Shown here in pieces: positions 22,901-35,600 of a stretch of DNA of 64,000 nucleotides. Under the pieces are notes generated by a model. The model ran no database searches and was not told the DNA's origin. It saw only the letters and a program-made list of their open reading frames with translations. The DNA is taken from contig CM041108.1 in the NCBI GenBank assembly GCA_023079485.1, positions 4,898,001 through 4,962,000 on the forward strand. The letters run 5' to 3'. Position numbers and translations under genes: made by a program. Source of the stretch: Archilochus colubris (lineage: Eukaryota > Chordata > Aves > Apodiformes > Trochilidae). Numbering within the stretch: position 1 is the first letter of the stretch; every line of letters starts with the position of its first letter.

Positions 22901-24380
22901 GGAAGTCTGGCCATGTACTGCCTGGCTAAGCCACCCCTGGGAAGGGATTTCCTCAGCAGCAAAGGTCAAACCAAGGCTGTGCTGGGTCCCACCCAGGCTC
23001 TCAGGACAGTCCTGGGGCATTGCTGTCACAGGAGATCCCAGTCCTGAGTAGGGGCATGGAGGGACAGGGCTGATACCAGGATGGAGGTTTGCATCTCCTC
23101 TCATGCAGGTTTGTAATTCTGCATGAATTCCTTTGCACGTCAAGGGGAAAAATGCAAAGGAAAACCACCAGTTCAGCCACCAATTTTCTTCTACCTAAAC
23201 TACCAGGTTTTTACTATCCTTTTGCCATTGCAGAAAAACAAAACAAAACAAAACAAAACAACCCCCAAAAATCCATTAAGGACTTCTGAGATGGGAGATT
23301 AAATTCAAGATCTGAACCCACGTGATGGACACAGAACATTCCCACTGGATCTGAAACCAGCACAAGAGGGATACCAGGTGTGTGTTGCCACAGTGCTCCT
23401 GCTTCCTGCATGTAATTGTCAGGCAAATTGAACCATGATTGAATAAGATATCCATCTTGCTAGAGGATGTTACAGTCTGCAATATAATTTCATAAATATA
23501 CATTTGAGCCCCCAAAACATTCAACTGGAAAAAAAAAAAGACAGGAGAAATGCATCACAGAGAAAACAGAATTATCTGCTAATAAGCTCAGAAAGGCACA
23601 TGCAAAGCTCTGAGCAACATACAAGCTATCAGAGAGAGAAAATTAATATTAGTTCCATATTAGGTGAATCACTGGCAAGTGTTCAAGAAATGAATTTCTT
23701 CCATTCAGGTGTATTATTTCTGTATTATTCTGTATTATTCTAGGACACTGGAAGAGCAGGGTGAAACTGAGGGGATGGGAACACAGTTGCAAAACTGAGC
23801 ATCACCTACAGAGCCCTGGAGTGAGAATGAAAAGCTTGCAAGAAGCAAACACCTACCTGTGTTCTGATCAGTAAACTGTCAGAGCAAAGGTGGGCCAAGA
23901 GGAGTGGAATTCTCTTGAAAACAAGAAAACTGCTTTCCTGTAAAGTCATAACTGTATTGCCCTCAACTACTTTGTTCCTTACCTTTTCTTATTAGTTGTA
24001 AAAAAGTACATATCAAAAAAAAAAAAAAAGTACAGAAATAAGATTTCTCACAGGTTTCACTTTTAAGAAGGAAATTTTTCTGGTATGTAACCACTGTAAC
24101 CTTTGATACAATACCTGCATCCTGTTATTGTTTTTATGAATCAGTCTTCCACTTGATTCATAGTGATGAATGACAACAAAGCAGCAGTGCTGCCCTGTGT
24201 TAATATCCCTGATGGAAAATCAGCATCATCCCTTAGCATCTTGCTCTCTTGAGCCATGTCTCTCTTCACAAGTATTGCCTCCCAGGCTATGCCAATGCTC
24301 ACTTACTCATTACAGCCCTCAGCTTTTTGTCCTAATGATGAAAAATAAATCAGAGCTCACTTACATTTTTGCCAGTGCAT
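13683..24380 (-). CDS. POU2AF1: POU2AF1 (OCA-B/OBF-1/BOB.1) B-cell Oct coactivator
   Basis: Five coding exons: 24380-24365, 16175-16045, 15398-15356, 15267-14996 and 13994-13683, giving 257 aa (human 256). Residues about 17-35 are the OCA peptide (core [20 protein letters not shown]), which clamps Oct-1/Oct-2 POU domains on octamer DNA. Further hallmarks are [18 protein letters not shown] and [20 protein letters not shown]. The end, [20 protein letters not shown] then VEGL, matches the human C-terminus. Family role: a nuclear transcriptional coactivator in lymphoid cells, needed for germinal centres. Start choice: the tiny exon encoding MHWQK ends in a strong donor (T|GTAAGTGAG) and agrees with human MLWQK, but it lies 8 kb from exon 2. 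The last exon also contains a usable donor at 13723/13722 that would replace the final residues by an ankyrin domain. Confidence 0.95.
14996..15267 (-). CDS. POU2AF1: POU2AF1 exon 4, central activation region
   Basis: 272 nt, phase 1 to phase 0, acceptor CTGTTTTTTCAG and donor GTAAGT. It encodes [36 protein letters not shown] and [20 protein letters not shown], each with direct human POU2AF1 counterparts. Confidence 0.96.
15356..15398 (-). CDS. POU2AF1: POU2AF1 exon 3
   Basis: 43 nt, phase 0 to phase 1, acceptor CTCTCTTCCAG and donor GTAATG. It encodes [14 protein letters not shown], comparable with human VVLPHQPLATYTTV. It is too short to be found as an open frame on its own. Confidence 0.93.
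16045..16175 (-). CDS. POU2AF1: POU2AF1 exon 2, OCA peptide
   Basis: 131 nt, phase 1 to phase 0, acceptor TTTTTTCCAG and donor GTGAGA. It encodes [20 protein letters not shown] then [11 protein letters not shown]. This is the Oct-binding peptide that defines the OCA family. The acceptor lies directly after an 800-base sense-strand pyrimidine tract. Confidence 0.97.
16197..17010. repeat. Polypurine/polypyrimidine tract of about 0.8 kb
   Basis: The plus strand is almost only A and G. It includes (GGAAAGAAA)n near 16260-16340, GGAAGGAAAA-type units, and (AGAGGAA)n at about 16936-17006. On the POU2AF1 sense strand it reads as C/T and abuts the exon 2 acceptor. Such tracts can form triplex DNA and length variants. 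The long Phe/Ser/Leu open frames across it are artefacts. Confidence 0.97.
17011..24364. other. POU2AF1: POU2AF1 intron 1, remainder
   Basis: No exon recognised. It contains AT-rich low complexity at about 18087-18160, a (CAAAA)n run at 23236-23262, and an A-run at 24016-24030. A large first intron is normal for POU2AF1. Confidence 0.65.
24365..24380 (-). CDS. POU2AF1: POU2AF1 exon 1 coding part (MHWQK)
   Basis: ATGCACTGGCAAAAAT followed by GTAAGTGAG, a strong donor. It encodes MHWQK plus the first base of the next codon, which pairs with the phase 1 start of exon 2. Human POU2AF1 starts MLWQK. There is an A at position -3 before the ATG. The call rests on 16 bases, the phase fit and promoter-like sequence just upstream. 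Confidence 0.75.
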
Positions 24381-24500
24381 ATTCTGTGGCAGGACGGAGG
24401 CTTTTTTTTCTCTCTGAAGGTAGCTTGGCTTTTTAATAGCACATGTGTGTTTGAGTCCTGTATGGGGAGGTGATAACTGACTGTCAGGATGTTTCTTTCA

Positions 24501-24543
24501 GCTTTTTAAAAGCCCCACGTTCCCGCTGTGCCCTCTGATGTCA
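24501..24543 (-). promoter_or_regulatory. POU2AF1: POU2AF1 promoter candidate: CRE-like and TATA-like
   Basis: On the minus strand TGACATCA (24543-24536) is followed 32 bases later by CTTTTAAAAAGC (24512-24501), about 120 bases before the start codon. A CREB/ATF-type site in the OBF-1 promoter is known from mammals. That this is the same element is inference. Confidence 0.5.
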
Positions 24544-27500
24544 TCACATCCTCCAACCACAACCAAGTCTGTATTTTCCCTTGCTCTGTGTTGCTCTTTG
24601 TGATGCTCACAGTTCCTCCAAGAGCACTCTAGAAGACATCATGCCCAAAAAGGCACTGGGTATCACCAGAATTTATCTGAACAAACACCTGGAACCTGCC
24701 ACTCACGGGGCTCTTACCACAGATTTCCAAACCAAGAGGTGCAGCAGGGATAAACATAAGGGTCTTTTAGTAAGAATTTGATATTCCCTGGCCCTAAGGA
24801 TGGTCTTATTTCATGTTAGGGAGCATTTTGCTGCTTCAGATGACACAACTCTTGGCTCTGTAACCTTCAGCCTTACTGAACCAGCCACGTGCCCTGGCTG
24901 CCTGGCCCCTTCAGTGCACAGCACTCTTAAAATAAAAATAAAAACCTGTGTTTGCTCCTGCCTTATGAGAATACCTCAACTCCCTGGGGCCACTAAATTT
25001 GAACTTATGAGGAAACACCTGTAAACACTTCAAGCCTCATTAAGTGAGGACGTCCCTCATTTAAAAACGAAACCCTTTTTTCTCTTTTGTTGTTATCAAA
25101 ATACAACACTGGCAACTAAAGAAGAGATGGTTCTTCCAAAACAGCTTGCAAAGCCAAAGCAAGGCTGACAGAGACTTGCCATGGAGCTCAATTAAGTTCT
25201 TAGCATCAATAACAGGACCATTATGTCTTAACTATTCTCCCCAGGGCATGAATAGAACCTCCTGAACTTCTCAATATTCCTTTCCTCTAAAAATCAGACT
25301 ATTGTGATGAATTTTCACAAGTAACCCTGACTTAGGAGCTTCATTCCCAGAGAAATATTTGTTGGAGGCTGCACAGTGAGATTGGGATTATAGGATTCCT
25401 ATCTTTCTGGTCAGTTTTTGATCACTCAATCACCATCACCCCAAAATCTGTTCTCACAAATTTCTCTTGCCATAAAAAGGATCTGATCAGTTCTTTGGCC
25501 ACGATTCTATTAAAACAATTTCATCCTTTCAGGAATGCCAAACACCTCTCTCAGGAGTTGGTCCATTTTCTGAACCATTTTGCAACGTAGAGAGATGAAT
25601 CAAACGGAGGTGAATGTTTAATTGTATTCCCTCCAGCTCAAAGATTTCTCACAAAAAAACCCCAAACAAACAAAACAACCCAAAACACACAAAAAAACCA
25701 ACCCAAAAATGCAAAACCACAAAGAAGCAAGCCCCAAAGTGAGGGAAGAAAGTAGGAATATGGATCTCCACGTTGCTGCCCTCCAAAGCAGCCCCCAGCT
25801 CCTCACTTCTCAGGCACCAGATGATTTTTTAGCCATATTTTGCATATCTGCAGTAATGCTGACAACCAGCCACACCACTCAGTACCTGCTGTGGAAATGC
25901 TTAGTAATAGCAGGCAGTGGTTTAGGTACCACTTCAGAGATGGACAGGGAAGGAGAAGTCTCTCTCCTAGCCCAGTGGAGCCAGGTAAGTGGCAAAGACT
26001 TGGAAGATGCTTCCAGTGGCTACACCAGAGCAGGAATCTGTGGCCTCTCACCAAACCAGTATCACATTTCTCTCCAAACCTAATTTTAAAAGCCTCTTAA
26101 ATTTGTAGACTTAAGACAAATGTTTGCAATGCCACAGGAAAGCTCTCCCTGTCAAATTATTCTGGTCATACATGTAGAGTTACTCAGAGCTTTCAGCACA
26201 AAGCAATCTCAGGAATTAGTTGGAGAAGTTCCTAACATTTGGTTTGAGTCAGTGCATAATGTGTCAGGGAGTGTTCAGAACTTCAGAGTTTGCTTCTGGA
26301 AATGCCCAGGTTCTGACATCATGGACATCACAGGCATCATCTGGAGGGCAGAATTGTAAATCAAGTTTTTAGGCAGGTTTCTGCAAGAAACAAGATCTTA
26401 TTTTAAAGGGTGAGAACACGTCTGTGGACATTTGTGCTCTGCAGAACAGGGGAAGCTCAGCCTAATATCTGTACACTCCAGGTCTTATGGATCTGGGAAG
26501 GCAGACTGCATAATACAAGAAATTAAACATAAAGGTTCATATTAAAAGAATCTACGTATGTGGATAACATCAAATCACTCAGGATTAAACTGTTTTAAAG
26601 GTCTCTGTATCAAAACTTTAAAAATATGAAACCAGGCAGAGCTTTGTTGTAATAAACATCATGTAAAATGGGGAAGTTGCAAAAATTGTCATGTTTTCCA
26701 CAGATAAACCTGCCAGCACTATTCTGGTGATTGATAATCTTACATTTCCATATTTTAGACACAGTTACTAGAGAAACTTCTGACGTATTACTGAAGAATT
26801 GCTCTCCCAAAAGTGACCTCACAGTTTCATGTTAAAATATAAAGGGGTGTGTGTGGAGAGCTTCATCTCCCTCCCACAGCTCCTTGATGTTATCTTATTT
26901 CCAGCACAGAAGTTGAGCTCATAAGTAATTTTCTTTCAAAAGGTGGAATAATCCCACTGGCAGATGCCCTTGGTGTTGGGTTTTGCTGTTGTTGTGGGGT
27001 GTGGGTTTTGGTTTTTTTTTTTAGCATGTCAATATTAGGACTTTAATCCTTCCATACAACACATGAGATGAGAATAAATAAATAGTAGTTTGAGATTTAA
27101 GCAAGCTTTGTGGTCTGCAAACACAAACGTTTACAATAACTAAACTAATAAATGGGTTTCTACCCCACAGGTTTCAATGGGTGTTTAAAAAGGTTCTCAT
27201 CCTTCTCACCTAATCCATCAAGAGAGAAATCAGAGGAAATCAAAACTTAAGTCTCACCAGAGACAGACAATAAGATCTGGCACCTGACTGAAGAAAAGAT
27301 CTGCTGTTTGGGATTACAGATCCTATAACCCAGGTGCTCATTTTGTAGTGTGGTGCTCTTGGTGTTCTCATCCTGCAGCACAGCCTGGGGTAGCTGAGAG
27401 GAGCCCCAGTGCTTTGCTTAGGGTCATATAAGAAATCAGATGGGAAGAGAGGCCAAACTTTTGGGGATGGCTTTGTGTACATAGGAGACTACTGGTAATC

Positions 27501-29908
27501 ATGCCCTTGCTGAGCACTGAATCACTTTTTCTTTTTAATACTGTCATTAACACTGAAGCAAACACAGTACAATAAACCCAGACTGTTCTTTTTTTTCTTC
27601 CCTCTCTTTCAAAAACTTTTGTGTGAGCCTCACACCTCCCATTTCACCCTCTGAAACAAGTTCTGATTCATAGCTCAGCTTTGATAAGGAACAAATGATG
27701 CAGCTGTCATATATGCTCAGCCCTAGAGACTAAGTAAATTACCACAGCCCTTGTGACTTCTTAGACAGTGAGGATCTGAACCTGGGACATTCCACATCCA
27801 CTCCATATTACTACATCTATTTTTTTACACAAAGAAATGTCCCATACTGAGCAGTTCCTTGGCCACAAAGGACAACATGAAATCCTTCAGAACTTCTACA
27901 CACAGATGCTTAAATGAAGATATTGCCCAGTGTTCTCAAGAGAGTTCTGAGTTCTAAAGAAAGTAAAAAAACACCCAACAGAACAAGCCAGCAATATTTC
28001 ACACACTGAGACTATGTCTGCACTTAGATGAGAGCTTCCTGTGAACAAGCACTTGTGTTTTCTAACACATTAAGCTCTAGAATTGACCTTTCCAGGATTT
28101 CTTTGCACTCTTAGAAGACCATCCTGGCTGCCCCAGAGCTCAAAAATGTGATTGGGTTTATAGCCCTTAAACCACCAACAAACAAACAAAAAAAACCCCA
28201 AATAAACCCCAACCCCACCCCAACACATTTCAGAGCTAAATCTGTAAGCTGTTTGAAGTGGTCACACACACACAGACACCCCCTCAGACCTACCCTGGCC
28301 TGGCTTCTCCCTCCCTGCTCCCCCACACATCCCCTGGTCAGCACCATCACCAAACCCCTGGGTGATGTTGGCTGAGCTGTTGTTGGGAGCACTGGTCCAG
28401 CCCCTGCCCTTCCCCATCTCACAGCAGAGGGTGCCAAGGGCTGAAAGGAGCAGGGTGGGATCTTGGAAACCTCCTCACCAACACCATCACCACTTGCTGC
28501 CTTCCAGAGTCTGTAAAAAACACCCATCCAAGGTGTCTATTGGGAAATGACACACAGAGCCACCCCCAAAATAAACCTAAAACTGGCAGAAATCAAAAGC
28601 AGATCTCAAATCACTCGTGGAGTGAAAACAGGATTAAGAAGATCACTGAATATCATGTACAGAAATCACATGTCTTGCTCTGGAAGCTGGAAACGTGAGA
28701 CAGCAAGAGAGCTTGGGGTTGCATCAGTTATGAAATCAATGCAGCACGGTGTTTAAAGTCCCACGGACCCAGTGGAGTCTCAAATGTGACTTTTTTTTGT
28801 AGTGGTCCTGCATGGAAAGCAGAAACGTGCTGCACTTCAGGCTTTGGTCCCTCTTTGGTGAGGCTGTCAAAGCAAAGCATTTCTTTAGGGGCTTTTTACC
28901 ATCACATTTTAATAGCCTCTCTTTCCCCCCAGAGAAGCAAAACCAAAGAACAAGGAGGACTCTGCAACACGCATTCAATTACATCTCTCACAACCATTTC
29001 TAGAAGTGGGTTTCATTCAGAATCCATGTTACCCTTCATCTGAATTTCAGATAAAATTCACTTTCTGATAATATCTTGTTTTGATCGGGTGTACCCTAAC
29101 AGGTCCTGGAAAGGCATTTTAGTCAGATCTCACTCTGTTGCTGGATTCATGGCACCAACTTATCTCAAACAGAAATATTATGGTGGGAAAAGCCACATTC
29201 AGCCAAGCCACGTGCCCAGCTCAGCAGAGTAAACCAGGGACTTCAGCACCTCAGACACTGGCCCAGGCTTCCCAAAACTGAAGCAATGGGCATTTCTTCA
29301 AGCTAAGAGCTTTCAGCAGGTGTGAGATACTCTACTACCAGATCAGAGCTTCTGCCAGAAACCACACTGCCAGGCTGCTTCTGCCCAAGTTCACTTAGGA
29401 GATGAACCTTGCCAAGGCGAAAGTTCGAGCCCTGATTGTGTCACAAGGCACCTCAAGTCCCCACTACTTTGTTCCTTTTGGAAAATACTCATGTTGAAAG
29501 CACTCTCTGAGCACGTCTGCCCCCAGATTTCATAGAGAAAGAGGACTCAGCAGCTTTGGCAGCATCCTCACGCCTGCCTCACCTGAAACTCGTGATTTAC
29601 AGCTGCAGGGGAGTGGGCAGAGAGAGCAAAGCTCTGCACTGAGCTCTTCAGCTACACACAAGTTCCACTGCTTCATTCAGCATTGGCTTTCCTGTGGTCT
29701 CCTTCAAACACCTGGGAAATCCCCTTGAGGGTGCAGATGGTTCTGGAAGCTCAGGAAGTTTGCTTTTCCTGGGACACAGTAGATGCTTCTCTCTCCTGCC
29801 AGCAGGACCACCTGCAGATCTCCTCACTGAGAAGGTAAATTCTCAGCTTAGTCTAGGGGAAAGAATTCCATTAGGAAGTTGTGGAGCAGGGAAATACGAA
29901 AAGTTTGA

Positions 29909-29918
29909 GGGAATTTCC
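29909..29918. promoter_or_regulatory. Perfect NF-kB consensus GGGAATTTCC
   Basis: Matches GGGRNNYYCC exactly and lies between the two divergent genes. A single 10-mer can occur by chance, so the function is speculative. Confidence 0.25.
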
Positions 29919-31442
29919 TGTCAAGTACCTCCCTTTTCACCAAGGATGAGGACATAGGGTGCAGAATGAGCCCATGGGTGCAGGGGTGTATACAGCAGGT
30001 GAATGAGCTGACTTGTTTGGCTAAGGGAAACCTTTCCCACACACTCAAAGCCAATTCTTCCCTGCACACAAAATCCTGCACTGATTTAGAGCCCAGCAAG
30101 AGCCATGTCAGTCCCTTACTGTCCCTTTCATTGCCCTGAAACTCCATCACCAACCCCATCCGACAAACAAAAGCTCTTCGTTGGGTAAAAACAAACAAAA
30201 AACCCCCACTTTAAACTTATTTGTTTCTTACTATTTGCTTCTTAACATGCTTGGATTAGTTGTGTTAATCTGCCATCTGCTGGTTACCTCCTTGTCAACC
30301 TAACTGGAGCTGGGGGCTCAGCAGTTGGGTTACAACACTGATAAAGAGAAGATTTGCAGATGCACACACACCAAACCTCCCAGCTGAGCCCTGGGCAATC
30401 TGCTCTCCAGCACTTACTACAGCTAGGAATTACACAAAAGGAGACCACATTCCCTAAAATCTGGTCCACATCAAGGTCCTGTGGTCTTCTGACACGAGGT
30501 TGGTAACAGAAAACACTCCACAGGTAAAGAAAAATGGTTGTCCAGAAAGAGAGCAGAGGAACCACCTATACAACCTGTTTTAAAGTAATCTCTCTCTCAG
30601 CTGTTGCAGCACAGTCTTAAGTCACTTCTGAAGTCTAAAATAACTTTTAATGTATGCATTAAAATTCAGTGTTTCTCTTCTTCACAGCTTCATGCACTTA
30701 GTGAAAGGTTCCAACATCCAACTAAAATGCCAGCTATCAGCAGGTGCACAGCTTCTCTCTCACTCATCTTTCTTGGGCTATGGTGTGATCTGCCCACTTT
30801 TGCACCAGCACGAGCTGTTGCTGCAATTGTAATTACTTGGGATAACATGAAGAGGGTGAGTTGTAGGGTAGTCCTCCGATTAGACAAGTCCTGGTGTTGT
30901 CCAAGGTGAGAATTTTAAGTTGGTTTTATGTTTACAAAAGGGCAGAAATTTTCATATTGGACTGAGCCCCACAAGGTTTGGATTACACAGCAAACACTGT
31001 AAAAATCATTTCTTCCTTTGCAGCTGCAGGCAGGGAGGGCACAAAGCTTGGGGCTGGCAGAGTTCAAGTGCATGGCCCAGAGGAGTTGGCCAGATGCAGG
31101 GATGTTACAGCCAGGATAAATTCACAGCTTGCAGGAAAAAGTTGCCAATGCTGAGCTGAAAACTGTGGGCAACACATGGGCAGAGATCCCCTGGCTCCTG
31201 TGCCCACTTTCTTTGCTCTCTGCTCTGTCCTGCACACACATTCCCAGCAAAGGAAGAGGTAGGAAGGTGAAGCCCCTGGCTCTGGGAAAATTCACTGGAT
31301 ATTGACAGGTAGAGAAAGGAACTTTGTGTATTTGTACCAAGGATTAATCTCTCAGGGCTGTACCCAAGCTCTGGAGGGCACAAGGGCAGAGTGCAGGGCA
31401 CAAATATCTGCAGGGTGCTGCTGGGGCTTTAGGCTCTCCAGA

Positions 31443-31450
31443 ATTTGCAT
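31443..31450. promoter_or_regulatory. Perfect octamer ATTTGCAT
   Basis: Reverse complement of ATGCAAAT, the Oct-1/Oct-2 site at which OCA proteins act. It is intergenic. At least five perfect octamers occur in the window, only modestly more than expected by chance. Confidence 0.2.
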
Positions 31451-32568
31451 CAGGTTTGCTGGTTTATCTGATAACAGAAAAACAAAACAAATCAGATCAC
31501 GGGGTTCCAATTCTAAGTGAGGTAAACTTGGACTTTCCCAGCTAAACATCTCAATGCTGTGAAAATACCCTGACTCAATTATTCTGATTTGTTTCCCCTA
31601 ACTGTGTGACACACAGATGAAACACTTGAAACAAATGAACAGACACACAAATAAACTGAGCCGTGATGCTAAATATTTACATATAAAAAACACTGTTTTC
31701 AGTTTCCCTTCTGTGCTTTGACAATGCTCAATTTAGTCAAAACTAAATATATCTTCTTAGCCACAACAAATGGAACACTTTCTAGCTTTAACAAAGAGTC
31801 AAAGCACAACAGAAAATCCTGAACTGTCAGAACCCCAAATTCACGGAGTATCAAGTTCAGCATTCAGATAGGAAGAGCCCCCAGGAGGGATGCATTCTGG
31901 TCCCATCTTCAGTGGCAAAAATTCTTTATTCCTGTATTTATTCCTGTATTTCTCCCCAAAATGACTGTAGAAAGTGGGAGGTTGAAAGATGAAGGTGCTA
32001 AATACTTCACTGCATTGCTGCTAAGCATCATCCCAAGCATGCAGTATCAGCCAGGAGCAGCCTCCACTGCTCCACATGTACCACACCAGGTTCCATGGTT
32101 TCCAGGCTCTGGTTCTGCCTTGGCTGCAAGATCTCCAGTGGAGAACTTCAGCTTCTGGAATGACTTAAGCATAAAACACTGCAGCAAAGCATGCAAAGTA
32201 TTCCAGGTATCTCTAGAGAGTAAAAACCAAGGCAAATCCAGCTGCTGACAATAGAGGGGGGAAAAAAAAAAAGAAAAAAAAGTTCAGATGGGGAGGAAAA
32301 AAAGGCCATTAACAGACTGTGCAGATGGAGGAGGAGCAATTGGAAGGAGCAGCTCACAGTAGTGCAGCACAGATCCCCTTCACCCAGCCATACACTTGAG
32401 GTTAAACCTCCAAATCTTCAAGATTTGGCAAAGAGAGATCCAGTCGCCCCCTAATGCTGGTTTCCCATTCCCATCAGTCCCAGCCCCTCTTGATTGCTCC
32501 TTTTCCATTCCCCCTGGAAAGATGGCACTCAGGCAGTTTGCTCTAGGAGTGCAGCAAGGCAGGACACA

Positions 32569-32644
32569 ACATGTTTTATGGGGACTCCTGCATTTTTCTG
32601 CCTGTGACATGTTTTATGGGGACCATTACATTTTTCTGACTGCT
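32569..32644. repeat. Direct duplication, 38-base period
   Basis: Two diverged copies of ACATGTTTTATGGGGAC...CATTTTTCTG, about 38 bases apart. Intergenic, with no coding sense. Confidence 0.8.
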
Positions 32645-35600
32645 TACATTTGGCTTGAGGCATAAGCAGCCCAGGGAAGAGCAGTTTACTGTATTGACTC
32701 ATGCTGAAAACAAGCACTTGTCCTACAGGAAGAGAAGGATTTGCTCAATCTCTCAGAAGTAAATTGGAAACTCTCTGAGAGTCAGAGCTGTCACATGAGT
32801 TAGGCACAAGGACACAAACACTTAGCACAGTCTTTGGAATAGATCTGTGCCAGCTCCTTCCCTTTTAGGGGGGTGACTAAGGAAGCTTCCAAGGAAATTG
32901 CTTTTTTCAACAGTTTTTTTCTGTCTAATCAGTAACACCACCAAGTTTTTATCCTTCTGCACCCATGAAAACCCTGCCCTACACCACAGCAATTCACAGA
33001 TGCAGAACACATCCATTGCCTTACATTTTCTTCAGAATGAGACCACTCTGGTTGCAGCTTTTGGCTCAGTATTGGTGCACAGCATCCAGATAGTTGAAAT
33101 GAAGGTCCCAGAATAGAACTGTCCTAGTGAACTCAGACAAACTCCAAGTGGTTATCTGAAGAGCTCATGCCTGGCATCTTAGGAGCTCATGCTTCTAAAT
33201 AACAAAGTAGACCAAGTGGAAGGCATAGGCCTGCAGAAAGTGTTAACAAAATGCTATTTTTTCTCTTACAGCAGAGAGCAGATGCCCTGGGCACAGAACA
33301 TCAAAACCAAATGAGTGTCTTCAGCTGCTCACAGGCAGGAAAACAACTGGAGATGAGAACTGTTAACAAAGCCACCTCACTGCTTGGGAAGGGAAACACA
33401 GGTAAGTGGTTAATATCCCAACCCTTCACAGAAACACTGCATCCAACTGGCAATTCACATTCAGGTGAATCCCCTAGGATGGCTCTTTCTGTAAATGGAA
33501 CTCAGAGAACCAGCTGAGACTTTCATGTCCAGCTCAGACACTGCCCTTAAGGCAGGGGAAATTCAGCCATGGGGACCAAACCCCTTTCCTTGTGTTCACA
33601 TTGTGCTGAGAGCAGAGCTATGAATCCAGCACCAGGCAAACCCACTGCCCAGGTTTACAGCAGGTGGGGCAGACACAGAAACACACAGGCAGACAGGGAC
33701 AAGCCTGGGACTCGACTGGGTTTGCACCAAGCACAAACTCTCTTAGCAGGGTGGATTGGTTTAAGTCCAACCCTTCCTGAGCAGAACCAGAAAGAGATTC
33801 CAGCATCACAGACATCATTCCTAGTGGGTTTCTCTCACAGGAGAGTGACCCAGGCAACACCACCACCACCATTTCCCTAAAGGACAGCTGGGCCAAGCAG
33901 CATCCCCAGGAATGCAAAGATTCCAAAGCAGAGCAGTGTCTGAAGGTTAGAGAGCTGCCATTTGAAGGAGCAGCAGGCTTTGGAATTAAGCAGTTTGATG
34001 GTATCACACACACTCAGTTTTTGGTCTGTAAAACGTGTGCAGAAGTTGTCCTGTTGAGCAACACCTACAGCATCATCCATTTCTTTGTTAAACCCTCCTC
34101 TCCCTGGGAAGAACAAACACAGCAGGCAATGCAAGTTACAGCCCTGAAGAATTACTGCTCCAAGTGTTACTGATTATATCAGCTGCCATTCAGTAACAAA
34201 AACAACTTGTCCTGAGGGAAAGCAGTGTGTACAGAAAGCCACAGAGTGCAGTGAAGGTGCTGGGTGAAGCTCTCTGTTACTCAGAGGTGTAGTGTTACTC
34301 CAGGTAGTGACACCAACACTCAGGGCAGGAACACCTGCTTGGAGAGCCTGCCAAAGACACCAGCACTCATCTGCCCTCTGTTTGCACACTTGACAGAGCA
34401 TGAGCAATGCAAACTGAAATCCTCCTTATCCACAAGCAGTAATTCTCCTTACAGCTACCACTCAGGCTGCATTTTTATTTTATTCAAAGGAAAAAGAAAT
34501 TTTCCACCCCCAGCCCTGCACAGAACAGGGCACAAGAGCCTTGTATCCACTTTGCATTTAAAAATCAGCCCCACAAGGCATCAGATGGACATCAGTGACC
34601 ATGGCTGGGGTGGTTCCCATATCCCTGCCTTGGGACAGGATGGTTCACAGTGCACATGTCAGAGCTGAATCCAAAGCTCTGCTGATCTGCCCCTCACACA
34701 TTTGCTGCTGCTGATACCCATCTGAGACACCAATCCTGTTTTACTGCCTGCTCTGTATACACATTGAGCAACCAAATTTCTGTGCCAAAGAATTTACAAC
34801 CAAAACCAAAAGAAAGGATGGAGGGAAGACACGAGTCTCATTCCCATTTTACAGGCAGGTGGGGTTTTAGGCTAAGCCCTGGCTGACTTTCTGGCCCCTG
34901 CAGCCACTAGTGCCCCATAAAACCTCAGAGTGCTTCCTACCACAGCCAGACATTTAAAAAAAGGAAAAGAAATGAAGTTGTTGCTTTATTTGCAACCACA
35001 TGTACCTACCTGAGCTGCAACAAGCATCTCACCACCAGTTCTGAAGGCTCCCAGCAAAAGAAGCCTCAGCAGCTTTCTCCCAGGTACCCATCACTTCAGC
35101 AGCCTGCCAAAAGTGCAGGTAATGAGTGAAAACCATGTCTGGCACCCATTTCCAGTGGGACTTTGCTAAGGGAGGACCCACTGATTTACATACACACTAT
35201 TAAGGAACAACAAAAGTGTTGTGCATCCATGGGACTGCTCAGTAGACTTTGGTTTCATCTGCTGAGCACCAAAGTTCTCCCTTTCACGTTATTGCATCAA
35301 ATGTCTTGCTAAGGACACTAAATGGAAAGTTCTCTTCTTGTGGCTACAAAACTCCCAGTGCCACCAGATGTGCACATTGCATACTCCATGTATGTTTTAT
35401 TCAGTACCTATCTCTCTCTGTGGTGTTTCATTGGGCTGCTGCTGCACCTGCAGTTTGTGTAATACTGCCCAGATTGGGTAATACTTCTGACAGATTTCTG
35501 CCTAAAAACCCAAACCCCCCCAAAAACAAGCTAAGTATGCTTCAGGAGGCCAGCAAAAACAAAACCAAAAACAACCCAAACAAAAAAAAGAAGCCACCCT

